Source: Chloroflexota bacterium (lineage in GTDB: Bacteria; Chloroflexota; Chloroflexia; Chloroheliales; Chloroheliaceae). Taken from it: DNA of 64,000 bases. A program made the position numbers and the translations under genes. The stretch spans positions 62,001-126,000 of the forward strand of contig JAQBPB010000007.1 of the NCBI GenBank assembly GCA_028287745.1. Direction: 5' to 3'. Shown one piece after another: positions 16,417 through 25,722 of the stretch (position 1 is the first letter of the stretch; every line of letters starts with the position of its first letter). The notes under the pieces were generated by a model. It saw only the letters and a program-made list of their open reading frames with translations. It did no database searches and had not been told where the DNA came from.

Positions 16417-19400
16417 TTAAGTTGAAAGCTCTTCCAGCAATTTTTTAAGCCGGTCCTGCCACTCTTCCTTGAGCAGGCGGGTATTGAGCCGCATCTGGTT
16501 GGGGGTAATGCGCAAAGCTTCGCCAAACTCTTTCATCAGGCGGCGCGGGTCAACATTGGCCCGCCCGGTCGGGCGCTTGCGTTCCGGCGGCAGCGGTTTA
16601 GAACCGGCTTTGCGGCGCATTTCGGTTTCCAGGGTGGGAGCCGACCAGCGCAGGAAGATTTCCCCGTCTTGCTCGATAATACTTTCCACCCCGGCCCGGA
16701 TTGCCAGGACCTTGATATTCAACAGGTACATCAGGTTGTTGGCCGTTTCAGGCAGCGGCCCAAAGCGGTCTTCCAGCTCGCGGACCAGTTCCCGGATTTG
16801 CCCGGCGGTCTGCAAGGGCGCGGCCAGCTTGCGGTACTGGTCCAACCTGACCGACTGGTCGGTAATATAGCTTTCCGGCAGGTACGCCTTGAGAGGTAAG
16901 GAAAGATTGACCGTAGGGGCATCCACCAGGGCTTCGATAGGCCGTTCTTCATCGCCTTTAAGCAGCTCGACCGCTTCTTCCAGCAGCCGCATGTAAAGCT
17001 CAAAGCCGACCGACGCGATATAGCCGCTTTGCTCTGAGCCCAGCAAGTTACCCGCTCCCCGGATTTCCAGGTCCTTCATGGCAATCTTGAACCCGGCGCC
17101 CAGTTCCTGGGTTTCCAGCATGGTATCCAGGCGTTTCTGGGCATCCTCGGTCAGGACGGTGCCAGGCTTGTAGAGCAGATAGGCATAGGCCCGGTTAGCA
17201 CCGCGCCCGACCCGGCCCCGCAACTGGTAAAGCTGGGACAGCCCATACATTACGGCATTATCTACAATCAGCGTATTGGCGTTGGGGATGTCCAGGCCGC
17301 TTTCGATAATCGTCGTACAGACCAGCACATCAGCCTCGTGACTGGTAAAAGAAAGCATTACTTTTTCCAACTCAGTTTCGTCCATCTGACCATGAGCCAC
17401 GACAACCCTGGCCTGGGGCACCAACTGCTTGAGCTTCACGGCAACCTCGGCAATACTCTGGACCCGGTTATGGACAAAAAAGACCTGGCCGCCCCGGTCC
17501 AATTCCCGCAAGACCGCTTCCCGGATAAGGGTATCGCTATAGGCCGTAACATAGGTCTTAATCGGCAAGCGCTCGGCTGGGGGCGTTTCGATGATCGATA
17601 TATCTCGAACGCCGGTAAGCGACATATGCAAGGTACGCGGTATCGGGGTGGCCGAAAGGGTCAAGACGTCCACCTCTTGCTTCATTTGTTTGAGCCGCTC
17701 TTTATGCTTGACGCCAAAGCGCTGTTCTTCATCAACAATCAACAGGCCCAGGTCCTTAAAGATGACATCCTTTTGCAAAAGCCGGTGGGTACCGATTATT
17801 ATGTCAACCTGACCGCGGGCCAGACGCTCCAGGATTACCTGCTGTTCTTTTTTGGTCCTGAAGCGGGACAACTGCTCAATACCGGTCGGGAAAGCACTCA
17901 AGCGCTGGACAAACGTAGAATAATGCTGCGAAGCCAGGATGGTCGTTGGGACCAGCACCGCCACCTGTTTATTATCCATTACCGCCTTGAAAGCCGCCCG
18001 CAGGGCCACTTCGGTCTTGCCATAGCCGACATCACCGCAAATCAGGCGGTCCATTGGCCGGGGCTGCTCCATATCGCCTTTTGAGTCCAGGATAGCCCGC
18101 ATCTGGTCAGGCGTTTCGGAATAAGGAAAAGCTTCTTCCATTTCCTGCTGCCAGTTGTTGTCGGCGGCAAAGGCATGGCCGCGTTTGGCGGCGCGCTGGC
18201 TGTAAAGGGTCAGCAGTTCTTTGGACATGTCCTCAACCGCCGCCCGGACTTTACGCTTGGCCCTGGTCCAGTCGGAATTGCCCAGCCGGTTTAACTGGGG
18301 GATAGAATGGCCGGGAGCGCTGTAGGGCAAGACCCGGTCAACCTGTTCAATCGGGACGTAGAGTTTATCCTGCTCGGCATACTTCAAAAAGAGATACTCG
18401 CGTTCGATTTCCTCACCGGCCTCGCCGGTTTCGGCTTTCAGGCGAATTAAACCCTCGTAACGAGCGATACCGTGTTCGATGTGGACCACGTAGTCGCCCG
18501 GTTTAAGGTCGCGCAAGAAAGCTTCGCGCTGGTGCATGGAGCGGCGGGCACCCTCGCTTTTCTCGGTGCCGCGCTGGGACTGTTTGGTCCAGCCAAAGAT
18601 TTCCCGGTCGGTCAGGAGGGTCAGGCCAAGGGTTTCCGAGCGCCAGCCGCCGACCAGCGAGCCGTGCATAAGGTTAAACGAGCCAGGGCCGGGCTGATTG
18701 GAAAGCTTGCTGCCGCCGCCTTCTTTGCGCAAAATCGGGAAGATATCGTGATCTTCAAACTGCTCGCGCAAACGTTCGGCCTGCTGCGTGACTACCACAA
18801 TCCGGTGGCCTTCTTTCAGGAAAGTATCAACCGTCTGGATTACGCGGGGAATCTGACCGGCAAACTCGCTGACCGGGCCAAAGAGTTCCACCGGGATATT
18901 TTCACCGGGCAAAGCCTGGGTCGCCGTCACCAGGGGAGCCTCGCCCAGTTTATCCTCGATTTCGTCAGTACGGTTGAGCAGGAGGCGAGGATAGCTCTCA
19001 AAGCTGGCTTCCAGTTCCGGCCAGTTGAGGTAGGGCCGGATGATACCGGCCGGTATTTCCCCGTCCTTCTCAAACTCGGCCCGCAGTTCTTCGGCCTGGA
19101 CGGTTAGTTCCTCGACCGCAAAGGTAATCTGGTCCGGCCCGTCCAGCACGACGACCGTTTCGGCGGGCAGGTGGTCCAACAGGCTGCAAACGTTCTCACC
19201 GCCGGTGTAGTAGGGCATGAATTGTTCGATGCCTTCAAATTGCTCGCCGTTTTCTATCCGGCTCAGCAAGCGGTCCCACTCTTCGCGGACTTCTTCGCGC
19301 AAGCCGGTAATTTCTACCTGGGAAAGACGTTCGTATGCTTCGCCAGAACGTGATAAAGGCACTTCAACCGGCGGCGTCAGGGTGACTTCTTCGGTCCGCT

Positions 19401-20094
19401 GGCTGCTGCGCTGGGTAACCGGGTCGAAGTAGCGCAGGCTATCAATTTCGTCGCCAAATAATTCCAGACGGACCGGCATTTCAGAGGTCAGCGGGAAGAA
19501 ATCAACGATACCGCCCCGGCGGCTGAACTGGCCGGGCTGTTCGACCAGCGATTCGGGATTGTAGCCCAACCGGACAAACTGTTCCAGCAGGGGATCCAGG
19601 TCCACCACCTGACCACGTTTGAGCGTAATCACCGACCGGCGGAAATCGGCCCGCGAGAGCGTCGGCTGCATCAAACCTTTGGCCGAGGCAAAAATCAGCA
19701 ACCCGGCCGATTGGGAAGGGTCGAGGTTGCTTAAAGCGGCCAGAGTTTCAAGACGGCCGCTGGTGATGGCCGGGTCCTGTCCAATTCGCTCATAGGGCAG
19801 AGTATCCGGGGTCGGCCAGCTTAAGACCATGTCGGGTTGAGAAGAATAAGCCGAACTGTTTCGGGCCAGGTCGCGGGCCTGCCCCGGGCGGGCGGTCAGG
19901 ACCAGCAGCGGGCGGCCGATACAACTCTGGAGAGTGGCGAGAAAATAGGGCCGGACCGGCGCGGCCAGACCGGACAAGTTTAAGCGAGCGCCGCGCTGGC
20001 GGCTCCTGGCAGCCTGTTCCAATTGATCGCAAACCGCTCGAAATTCGGCCCGGTCCCTCAATAATGGTAAAAGACCTGCCAGGTTTAAATCCAA
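16417..20094 (-). CDS. mfd: transcription-repair coupling factor
   Basis: Mfd removes RNA polymerase stalled at DNA lesions and recruits UvrA. The protein has the UvrB-like N-terminal module, then the CarD-like polymerase-interaction domain ('DLKPGDYVVHIEHGIARYEG'). The RecG-like translocase motors follow: Walker A GDVGYGKTEVALRAAF, 'VDEEQRFGVKHKERLK' and 'LSATPIPRTLHMSLTG'. The C-terminal TRCF domain is last. I prefer TTG 20094, which has AAAGGCGGG 5 bases upstream and gives 1225 residues. The open frame reaches an unsupported TTG at 20124. The size matches the family. Confidence 0.96.
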   Translation of the reverse strand: MDLNLAGLLPLLRDRAEFRAVCDQLEQAARSRQRGARLNLSGLAAPVRPYFLATLQSCIGRPLLVLTARPGQARDLARNSSAYSSQPDMVLSWPTPDTLPYERIGQDPAITSGRLETLAALSNLDPSQSAGLLIFASAKGLMQPTLSRADFRRSVITLKRGQVVDLDPLLEQFVRLGYNPESLVEQPGQFSRRGGIVDFFPLTSEMPVRLELFGDEIDSLRYFDPVTQRSSQRTEEVTLTPPVEVPLSRSGEAYERLSQVEITGLREEVREEWDRLLSRIENGEQFEGIEQFMPYYTGGENVCSLLDHLPAETVVVLDGPDQITFAVEELTVQAEELRAEFEKDGEIPAGIIRPYLNWPELEASFESYPRLLLNRTDEIEDKLGEAPLVTATQALPGENIPVELFGPVSEFAGQIPRVIQTVDTFLKEGHRIVVVTQQAERLREQFEDHDIFPILRKEGGGSKLSNQPGPGSFNLMHGSLVGGWRSETLGLTLLTDREIFGWTKQSQRGTEKSEGARRSMHQREAFLRDLKPGDYVVHIEHGIARYEGLIRLKAETGEAGEEIEREYLFLKYAEQDKLYVPIEQVDRVLPYSAPGHSIPQLNRLGNSDWTRAKRKVRAAVEDMSKELLTLYSQRAAKRGHAFAADNNWQQEMEEAFPYSETPDQMRAILDSKGDMEQPRPMDRLICGDVGYGKTEVALRAAFKAVMDNKQVAVLVPTTILASQHYSTFVQRLSAFPTGIEQLSRFRTKKEQQVILERLARGQVDIIIGTHRLLQKDVIFKDLGLLIVDEEQRFGVKHKERLKQMKQEVDVLTLSATPIPRTLHMSLTGVRDISIIETPPAERLPIKTYVTAYSDTLIREAVLRELDRGGQVFFVHNRVQSIAEVAVKLKQLVPQARVVVAHGQMDETELEKVMLSFTSHEADVLVCTTIIESGLDIPNANTLIVDNAVMYGLSQLYQLRGRVGRGANRAYAYLLYKPGTVLTEDAQKRLDTMLETQELGAGFKIAMKDLEIRGAGNLLGSEQSGYIASVGFELYMRLLEEAVELLKGDEERPIEALVDAPTVNLSLPLKAYLPESYITDQSVRLDQYRKLAAPLQTAGQIRELVRELEDRFGPLPETANNLMYLLNIKVLAIRAGVESIIEQDGEIFLRWSAPTLETEMRRKAGSKPLPPERKRPTGRANVDPRRLMKEFGEALRITPNQMRLNTRLLKEEWQDRLKKLLEELST

Positions 20095-20248
20095 CGTTAC
20101 CCGCCTTTCGTATTTTTTGTACAAGGTATTTTCCAGGCTCCTTTGGAGCCAGCTAAATTATATCATGCCGCGTTTATGGAAAGGCATTTCCGCACCGGGT
20201 TAAGGTAAAATAAAACTTTTAACTTAATGCTTTCTTAACTTAACTCTA

Positions 20249-20277
20249 TTGACAGGAATAATCTCAACAGGTATATT
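20249..20277 (+). promoter_or_regulatory. consensus sigma70 promoter in an intergenic region
   Basis: TTGACA (20249-20254), exactly 17 bases, then TATATT (20272-20277). It lies 350 bases upstream of the nearest plus-strand start. A GC-rich hairpin (20439-20466) lies in between. Confidence 0.7.
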
Positions 20278-20283
20278 ATTTTT

Positions 20284-20475
20284 AATTAGACAAAGCTTAA
20301 ACATTCGCCGTATATTAAAAGTTGTTTAACATTTGTATGAAACCCAAATACACTCTAAAAATTTAAATTTCAACTTGAGTTAGCTTTTAGAAAAATACCC
20401 ACCTAGCTCAACAAGTCCACATCCACACTCATAGCACAGAAGCCGGTCGAAGTCCCGACCGGCTTCACTATTTCC
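20284..20475 (+). ncRNA. possible small RNA between orphan promoter and hairpin
   Basis: A transcript from the promoter at 20249-20277 would start near 20284 and could end at the hairpin at 20439-20466. In those roughly 190 bases I find no ORF above about ten codons with a ribosome binding site. The sequence is AT-rich until the final hairpin. I do not recognise it as 6S, SRP, RNase P or tmRNA. It could instead be a long leader for the lipoprotein gene at 20628. Confidence 0.3.
20439..20466 (+). terminator. GC-rich hairpin, probable terminator
   Basis: GAAGCCGGTCG / CGACCGGCTTC is an 11-bp perfect stem with a 6-base loop. It is followed by ACTATTTCCC, a weak T-tract, so termination efficiency is uncertain. 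Confidence 0.5.
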
Positions 20476-20627
20476 CGGAAAATTAGCCAACTACCGGGCC
20501 GGTTTGTGGTATGCTATTTGCCGGATAGATCTTTTTGCTTAACTACAGAACAAACCGCAATCCTAAAACAAATTATGACTGTAGTTCTTCCTTGCCCGGC
20601 CCAAGCTTACAGAAAGGATAAACCGGC

Positions 20628-21872
20628 TTGAAAATAATTAAGAAATTGTTTAGCTCTACCGGCCTGATACTGGCCGCCACTCTTTTACTGGGAGCCTGCG
20701 GTGAAGAGGCAACCTCCACCTCTAGCGCGAGTACCACTACCGCAGCAGCCACCATAGCCACCGCAACCACGGCAGCTACCACCACCGTTGCCGCGACTAC
20801 CGCGAATTCGACTTCCGGGGCGGTTGCCACTACCAGCGCCGCCAGCAGCGCCACTTCAGGCACGGACAACACCGTTCTCCCGGCCATTACCGGGACCACC
20901 GAGGTACAAACTGACGCGACTATCAGGACTGAAGTCGCCAAACAGCTTGGCATACCAACCCTTAACGTAAAACTGTTTACCTCAGATGAGGAAGCCGCCA
21001 AGCTGGGCGAGGCGACCGATGCGGCCCTGACCAAGAGCGGTTATGCCTTCGGCATTCCGGGCCTGGCAAAACCGCTCACCCAGAACGGTGGTACGGTCGG
21101 GTTGTATTCCAGGAGCGGTTCAAGCGATATTTTATTTACGGCGGTAGCTATTCCGGAAAATACGACCGATGTAAGCAAAAATATCCCGGGAATTGACCCG
21201 GCAACCGCGCAGAAGTTTGCCGACCAGATCAAGGGTAAAAAGACCCTTTTGATTGTTATGACCGGTCCTGATTTGCTGCAAGCCCTGATCAAGTTGGGCC
21301 AGAGTAGCGGGACCGCTACCGGCACCGCCGCGGCGGCAGCCGGGGCAACCCCGACTGTTGCCAGCGCTACTATTGCCAGCGGGACACCCGCAGCAGCCAG
21401 CACCACTTCCGCTGCCACTACCGGCACTACCGCTGCCGCAGCGACCAGCGCGACCGGTACTACCAGCGCCGCCAGTAATGTCGGGTCGCTCAGTGGCGCG
21501 GAAGTAATTGCGTACACCGGGTCAACCGGCATCGTCCTGCCGGATGTCCTGAAAAATACGCTGCTTTCGGGCTTGAGTACGGCCAAGAATTCCAGGCTGG
21601 ATGGCTTCAAATCCAGCGATGCCCCGGCCACGGTAAAGACCGGGCTAGCCAGCGGCTATACCCAGTCCGGTTGGACCGATGCCACGGCCAGCTTTGAGGG
21701 TGCTTCGGCGGCCTTATCGCAACTTGGACCGGACGCTTTTTTTATCGCCTACACCAAAGATAACAAAGTATCTTTTGTCCTGGGCCTGTCCGGGGCAACC
21801 GCTTCCCTCTTAGGGGTTAGCGGGGTCGAGGCCGGTGGTACGGTGTATATCATCGGCAGCGGCGAGAGATAG
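20628..21872 (+). CDS. lipoprotein with Thr/Ala-rich linkers and two similar domains
   Basis: I do not recognise a named family. The N-terminus is a lipoprotein signal with lipobox LLGAC, and the mature protein starts CGEEATS. A long Thr/Ala/Ser linker follows, then a globular part (about residues 90-230), a second Thr/Ala tract (about 230-285) and a final globular part (about 285-414). Both globular parts contain a Lys-(S/T)-G-x-(A/T)-x-G-like turn after a helix, suggesting a duplicated fold. The start is TTG 20628 with AAAGGA 10 bases upstream. It is presumably anchored on the outer membrane face; no ligand is evident. Confidence 0.75.
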   Translation: MKIIKKLFSSTGLILAATLLLGACGEEATSTSSASTTTAAATIATATTAATTTVAATTANSTSGAVATTSAASSATSGTDNTVLPAITGTTEVQTDATIRTEVAKQLGIPTLNVKLFTSDEEAAKLGEATDAALTKSGYAFGIPGLAKPLTQNGGTVGLYSRSGSSDILFTAVAIPENTTDVSKNIPGIDPATAQKFADQIKGKKTLLIVMTGPDLLQALIKLGQSSGTATGTAAAAAGATPTVASATIASGTPAAASTTSAATTGTTAAAATSATGTTSAASNVGSLSGAEVIAYTGSTGIVLPDVLKNTLLSGLSTAKNSRLDGFKSSDAPATVKTGLASGYTQSGWTDATASFEGASAALSQLGPDAFFIAYTKDNKVSFVLGLSGATASLLGVSGVEAGGTVYIIGSGER

Positions 21873-21898
21873 ACTGCTTCCAGCCCAGGCTAATTAAA

Positions 21899-21940
21899 GG
21901 GAGCGCCTTTCAAAACAATGTGAAAGGCGCTCCCTCTTTA
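21899..21940 (+). terminator. intrinsic terminator after lipoprotein gene
   Basis: GGGAGCGCCTTTCA / TGAAAGGCGCTCCC is a 14-bp perfect stem with an 8-base loop, followed by TCTTTAGTTT. Confidence 0.87.
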
Positions 21941-22064
21941 GTTTCCGGCAAAAGAGTTACTGGGTTGATTAGGCAAATCGGGGGATTGAATTAAGATTTC
22001 TTTTGTGCTAATCTGCTTATGTAAAGACACTACAGTATTCGTTAATAAGTCAGGGTTTACAGTA

Positions 22065-23150
22065 ATGCTTCTGAAATTAGCACGGCCACAGCTAAAGCTT
22101 GCTTTTCTTATCAGCCTGATGCTGCTTGGTTCAGCCTGGCTTAGCGCCTGCGGCGGCGAAAGCAGACCGACCACCGGGCCGACCGTTGCTCCAACCGCTA
22201 TCCCGGCCCCGGCCAGAGCGGCCGCTTACCTGGCCTGGACCGACTTCAAATTCGCCGATGAAGCCGAAAAAGCGCACCGGAGCCTGGCCGTCTCGCGGCC
22301 GGATTTCCCGGCCTGGGCTTCCTGGACCGAAAGCAACCGCTGGTATGTGCTGGTCAAAGATAACGACTCGGACCGCTTGCGGATAAAAACCGGTAAAGAC
22401 GCGACCATAACGCCGGTATCCTATATCGCCGAAGCCCAGGTGGGCGGCGCGGCCGGAAGTTACCAGGCGTATATTATGGACCTGAACCGGGAAACGGTTG
22501 ATATCAAAGCCGGTGGAGCCAAAGAAGCCGCCCGGCTGCTTTTCAACCGGGCTGTCCAGCAGTCCGGTATTAATGCCGGGTTGATTGTCTTTACCCTGGG
22601 TGACGATAAGATTTTTACCATCCTACCGGCTACAACCGCGCCGGAAAAAGTTTTGCCGCTCTCAAGTGTCGGCAAGCTGGAAATGGTCGGAGCCGGGACC
22701 AAAAGCCTGGCCGACGGCACTATCGTAGCCACCAGTAACAGCCCTTTGCTGGGCGGCCTCGCCCTCAAAGATACCACAACCTACCAGACCGTCGCCGACA
22801 ACCGCGATTTTGTGTCCTTCCGGGGCAGTGCCGCCGCCAATGTCGCGGGGACCAACCCGGTACTTAACTTTGAATTGCGGCCCAGCTCAAAAATCTTTGA
22901 GTACAGCCGGGCTAACCTGGGCAAATACGCTTCGCTGGTCTTTGACCGCCAGGTAATCACCAGCGGCATAATCGGGGCCCCGCTTAAAGAAAAAGGCCAG
23001 ATGCCGGTGCCGCGCTGGGCCGGGCCGGGCGGCCAGGCCGATATGCAGCGCTTTATAGATTTTATGAACGCCAGCCCGCCGCAACTCTTCGAAGCAAAAG
23101 AACTTGGTACCAGCGCCAACTTTGTCTTTAACGGCTCCTTTACTCATTAA
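22065..23150 (+). CDS. lipoprotein of unknown function
   Basis: The 361-residue protein starts at ATG 22065 with a lipoprotein signal 'LAFLISLMLLGSAWLSAC' and lipobox LSAC, followed by GGES and a short Thr/Pro linker. The body is about 320 residues, mixed alpha/beta, with no motif I recognise. An earlier GTG at 22005 is in frame but would put a charged stretch before the signal, so I reject it. It is monocistronic, convergent with ispG and shares the terminator at 23191-23216. Confidence 0.75.
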   Translation: MLLKLARPQLKLAFLISLMLLGSAWLSACGGESRPTTGPTVAPTAIPAPARAAAYLAWTDFKFADEAEKAHRSLAVSRPDFPAWASWTESNRWYVLVKDNDSDRLRIKTGKDATITPVSYIAEAQVGGAAGSYQAYIMDLNRETVDIKAGGAKEAARLLFNRAVQQSGINAGLIVFTLGDDKIFTILPATTAPEKVLPLSSVGKLEMVGAGTKSLADGTIVATSNSPLLGGLALKDTTTYQTVADNRDFVSFRGSAAANVAGTNPVLNFELRPSSKIFEYSRANLGKYASLVFDRQVITSGIIGAPLKEKGQMPVPRWAGPGGQADMQRFIDFMNASPPQLFEAKELGTSANFVFNGSFTH

Positions 23151-23190
23151 CTTTTCAAAAGAAATAAAGTCAAGAAATAAAGTCAAAACA

Positions 23191-23216
23191 AAAAGGGCCA
23201 ACCGGCCCTTTTTTGT
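23191..23216. terminator. bidirectional terminator, lipoprotein / ispG
   Basis: AAAAGGGCC / GGCCCTTTT stem with short loop AACC, with A-run before and T-run after. It serves both convergent genes. Confidence 0.85.
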
Positions 23217-23229
23217 TTTGCTGGTTAGA

Positions 23230-25458
23230 TTAATCCTCGTCCAGCTCCGGTTCTATCCAGCGGCCGTGCGACTTAATCAGGTCAATCAGGCGGTCAACCG
23301 CTTCGCCGGTCGGGACGCCTTTCTCCAGGCACTCCTTACCCACGAACAGGTTGACTTTGCCGGGAGCCCCGCCCATATAGCCGAAATCGGCGTCGGCCAG
23401 TTCACCCAGGCCGTTAACGATACAGCCCATTATGGCAATCTTGACACCGACCAGGTGGCCGGTGCGGGCTTTTATCCGCTCGGTGGTTTCCTGCAGGTTA
23501 AACAGGGTCCGGCCGCAAGAAGGACAGGCGATAAACTCGGCCTTGGAGCTGCGCGCCCCGGCAGCTTGCAAGATGTTATAAGCAAGCTGGACCGCTACAG
23601 TCGCTTTGAGGTTGCCCTGGTCCTGGTTGGCAATCTTCAAGGTTGTACCAATGCCATCGGTCAGGAGCGCCCCGGTCGCAATCGCCGCGTTGATGAAATG
23701 CTCGTCCAGGTGAGCCGCCGGGTCAATTTCAGGCGCGATAATCTGGACCGGGAATTTAAGACCGGCTTCGGCCAGGCGAGTGCTGAGCAAGCGGTTGGAG
23801 CGCAAAGTATAGGCAACCGTCCGGGCTGAAAGGGCCAATATTAGTTTATCGAAGCCCTTTTGTACGGCTAACCGGCTGGCATCCAGCAGCAAATCAACCA
23901 GCGGGTAAAAATGCCGGGCAGCCGCTTCAATTTCAGCCTGGTCACTGCTAAAGGCATAGCTGGCCCTGACCAGCAAGGCTTTGCCGGAGGCGTTTGCCCG
24001 GTCAATCACTTGCTCTAACAGGCTGCAGTGGTCCTCAAAAGGCGTCGCAATATCCAGCGCGAAGCCGTCCGGCTGCTGGCTGGCGGCCGCTTCCAGGGTA
24101 GCAGCGGTAACTGTTAGCAACACGTTTAAGGGTTCGGTCCGGTTTGCCCGGTCAGCCGGTAAAGCTACGACCTCGGCCGCTTCAAAGAAGTCGGGCCGGG
24201 TAGGCGCACCTTTGGTTTTAGACGGTTTCCCGCCGAATACCGGCAGCGCCCGCCCAACCCCTTTGGCTGGTCCGGCCAGTTCCTGGGGAAAGCCGCTCAG
24301 TTCGGCGCTAACCTGGGGCACGTTTTCGCCGCCAACCTGGCTGCTGCCAACCTGGACCGGGGTTGTTTCCGGCCTGTTATAGTGATAAGGCTCGCGCCGG
24401 TCGGGTAAAACCGGGGCATCGGCAGTGGTAGCAGGCCAGCTGGTCGCGACCGGGACCGGCACTTCGCCGGTAATGTCCGATTTCCGCAACAGTTCAGGAT
24501 TGACCGGCGTATAGCGCCGGGCCAGCCGCAGGGCAACCGGGATTTCGTATTCAGGGTCCTCGGTCAGCGAAACCCGGATGGTATCGCCAATACCGTCTTC
24601 CAACAACGACCCGATACCAATCGCGCTCTTAATCCGGCCGTCTTCGCCGTTACCGGCTTCGGTTACGCCCAGGTGGAAGGGGTAGTTCAAGCCCAGGGCA
24701 TCCAGGCGGGCCGCCAGCAAGCGGTAAGCCTGGATCATAACTTTCGGGTTGGAGGCTTTCATGGAGAAGATTAACTCATTAAAGTCGTACTTCTCGGCGA
24801 TGATCGCGAACTCCATAGCCGACTCGACCATTCCTTCGGGGGTATCGCCGTAGTAATTCATTATGCGGTCCGAGAGAGAACCGTGATTGGTGCCGATACG
24901 GATAGACCGGCCCAGTTCTTTACAGCGCATTAGCAGCGGCTTGAACTTTAGCTCGATACGTTCCAGTTCGCGCTGGTACTCGTCATAGGTATATTCCAGC
25001 ACAGCAAACTTTTTGGCATCGGCAAAGTTGCCGGGGTTGATGCGGACCTTATTGGCCCACTTGGCCGCTTCCATGGCCGCGTTCGGGTTAAAGTGGATAT
25101 CGGCCACCAGCGGCACGTTATAGCCCTGCCGGTCCAACTCGGCCCGGATGTTGCGCAAATTCTCGGCATCTTTGGCGGTCGGCGTGGTAATGCGCACGAT
25201 TTCACAGCCGGTCTCGACCAGGCGGATTGCCTCAGCGACGGTCCCGGCCGTATCCAGGGTATCGGTAGTGGTCATAGACTGGACCCGGATAGGGTTGTCG
25301 CCGCCCACGCCCACATCACCCACCATGACGGTTCGGGTAGCCCGGCGCCGGTAACTATAGGGGTCGGCGATGTAAGGCAACCTGGTATACTGGGTATAAT
25401 CTTGCGGCTTGCGGCTGGTACCTTCCAGCGACTGAACTCGCTCTATCTGCAAACTCAT
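23230..25458 (-). CDS. ispG: 4-hydroxy-3-methylbut-2-en-1-yl diphosphate synthase, three-domain type
   Basis: IspG converts MEcPP to HMBPP in the MEP isoprenoid pathway with a 4Fe-4S cluster. At 742 residues this is the long form. A TIM-barrel domain with 'VGGDNPIRVQSMTTTDTLDT' and 'VRINPGNFADAKKFAVLEYT' comes first. An inserted domain at about residues 330-600 follows, opening with a Pro/Gly/Thr-rich low-complexity linker. The C-terminal iron-sulfur domain has C645-P-S-C648 and C679-I-V-N-G-L-G-E. Three-domain IspG is known from plants, Chlamydiae and Bacteroidetes. The start has AAGAGG upstream. Confidence 0.94.
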   Translation of the reverse strand: MSLQIERVQSLEGTSRKPQDYTQYTRLPYIADPYSYRRRATRTVMVGDVGVGGDNPIRVQSMTTTDTLDTAGTVAEAIRLVETGCEIVRITTPTAKDAENLRNIRAELDRQGYNVPLVADIHFNPNAAMEAAKWANKVRINPGNFADAKKFAVLEYTYDEYQRELERIELKFKPLLMRCKELGRSIRIGTNHGSLSDRIMNYYGDTPEGMVESAMEFAIIAEKYDFNELIFSMKASNPKVMIQAYRLLAARLDALGLNYPFHLGVTEAGNGEDGRIKSAIGIGSLLEDGIGDTIRVSLTEDPEYEIPVALRLARRYTPVNPELLRKSDITGEVPVPVATSWPATTADAPVLPDRREPYHYNRPETTPVQVGSSQVGGENVPQVSAELSGFPQELAGPAKGVGRALPVFGGKPSKTKGAPTRPDFFEAAEVVALPADRANRTEPLNVLLTVTAATLEAAASQQPDGFALDIATPFEDHCSLLEQVIDRANASGKALLVRASYAFSSDQAEIEAAARHFYPLVDLLLDASRLAVQKGFDKLILALSARTVAYTLRSNRLLSTRLAEAGLKFPVQIIAPEIDPAAHLDEHFINAAIATGALLTDGIGTTLKIANQDQGNLKATVAVQLAYNILQAAGARSSKAEFIACPSCGRTLFNLQETTERIKARTGHLVGVKIAIMGCIVNGLGELADADFGYMGGAPGKVNLFVGKECLEKGVPTGEAVDRLIDLIKSHGRWIEPELDED

Positions 25459-25722
25459 TGAAACCTCTTAAAGAAACCTGGGTTTCTTGCTTATTTAACG
25501 GCCCTTCAAAAACACAAAGCAGTTAATTACATTTTTCACCATACTAATTATACCCCTTGCCGCCTGGAGTAACAAGTTGGAGCCAGGGAAGATTTGGGGT
25601 TATTTAATAGCTAAAAGCGCCTTAAAGAGGGGTAAAAAGGCACAAATAGTGCCTGGAAATCTAAATATGCTAATATAGACCAGCCTTAAGCGCAGCCATT
25701 TCTTCGATGCAAGGAGCTTAAT

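Noticed and set aside
17338-18084. Plus-strand 248-codon open frame antisense to mfd
   Set aside because: It lies wholly inside mfd on the opposite strand, has no ribosome site and mirrors the GC pattern of the mfd codons.
18472-19107. Plus-strand 211-codon open frame antisense to mfd
   Set aside because: Shadow of mfd; no family resemblance, no start signal.
23104-23829. Plus-strand 241-codon frame overlapping the ispG end
   Set aside because: Antisense to ispG C-terminal conserved cysteines; no ribosome site.
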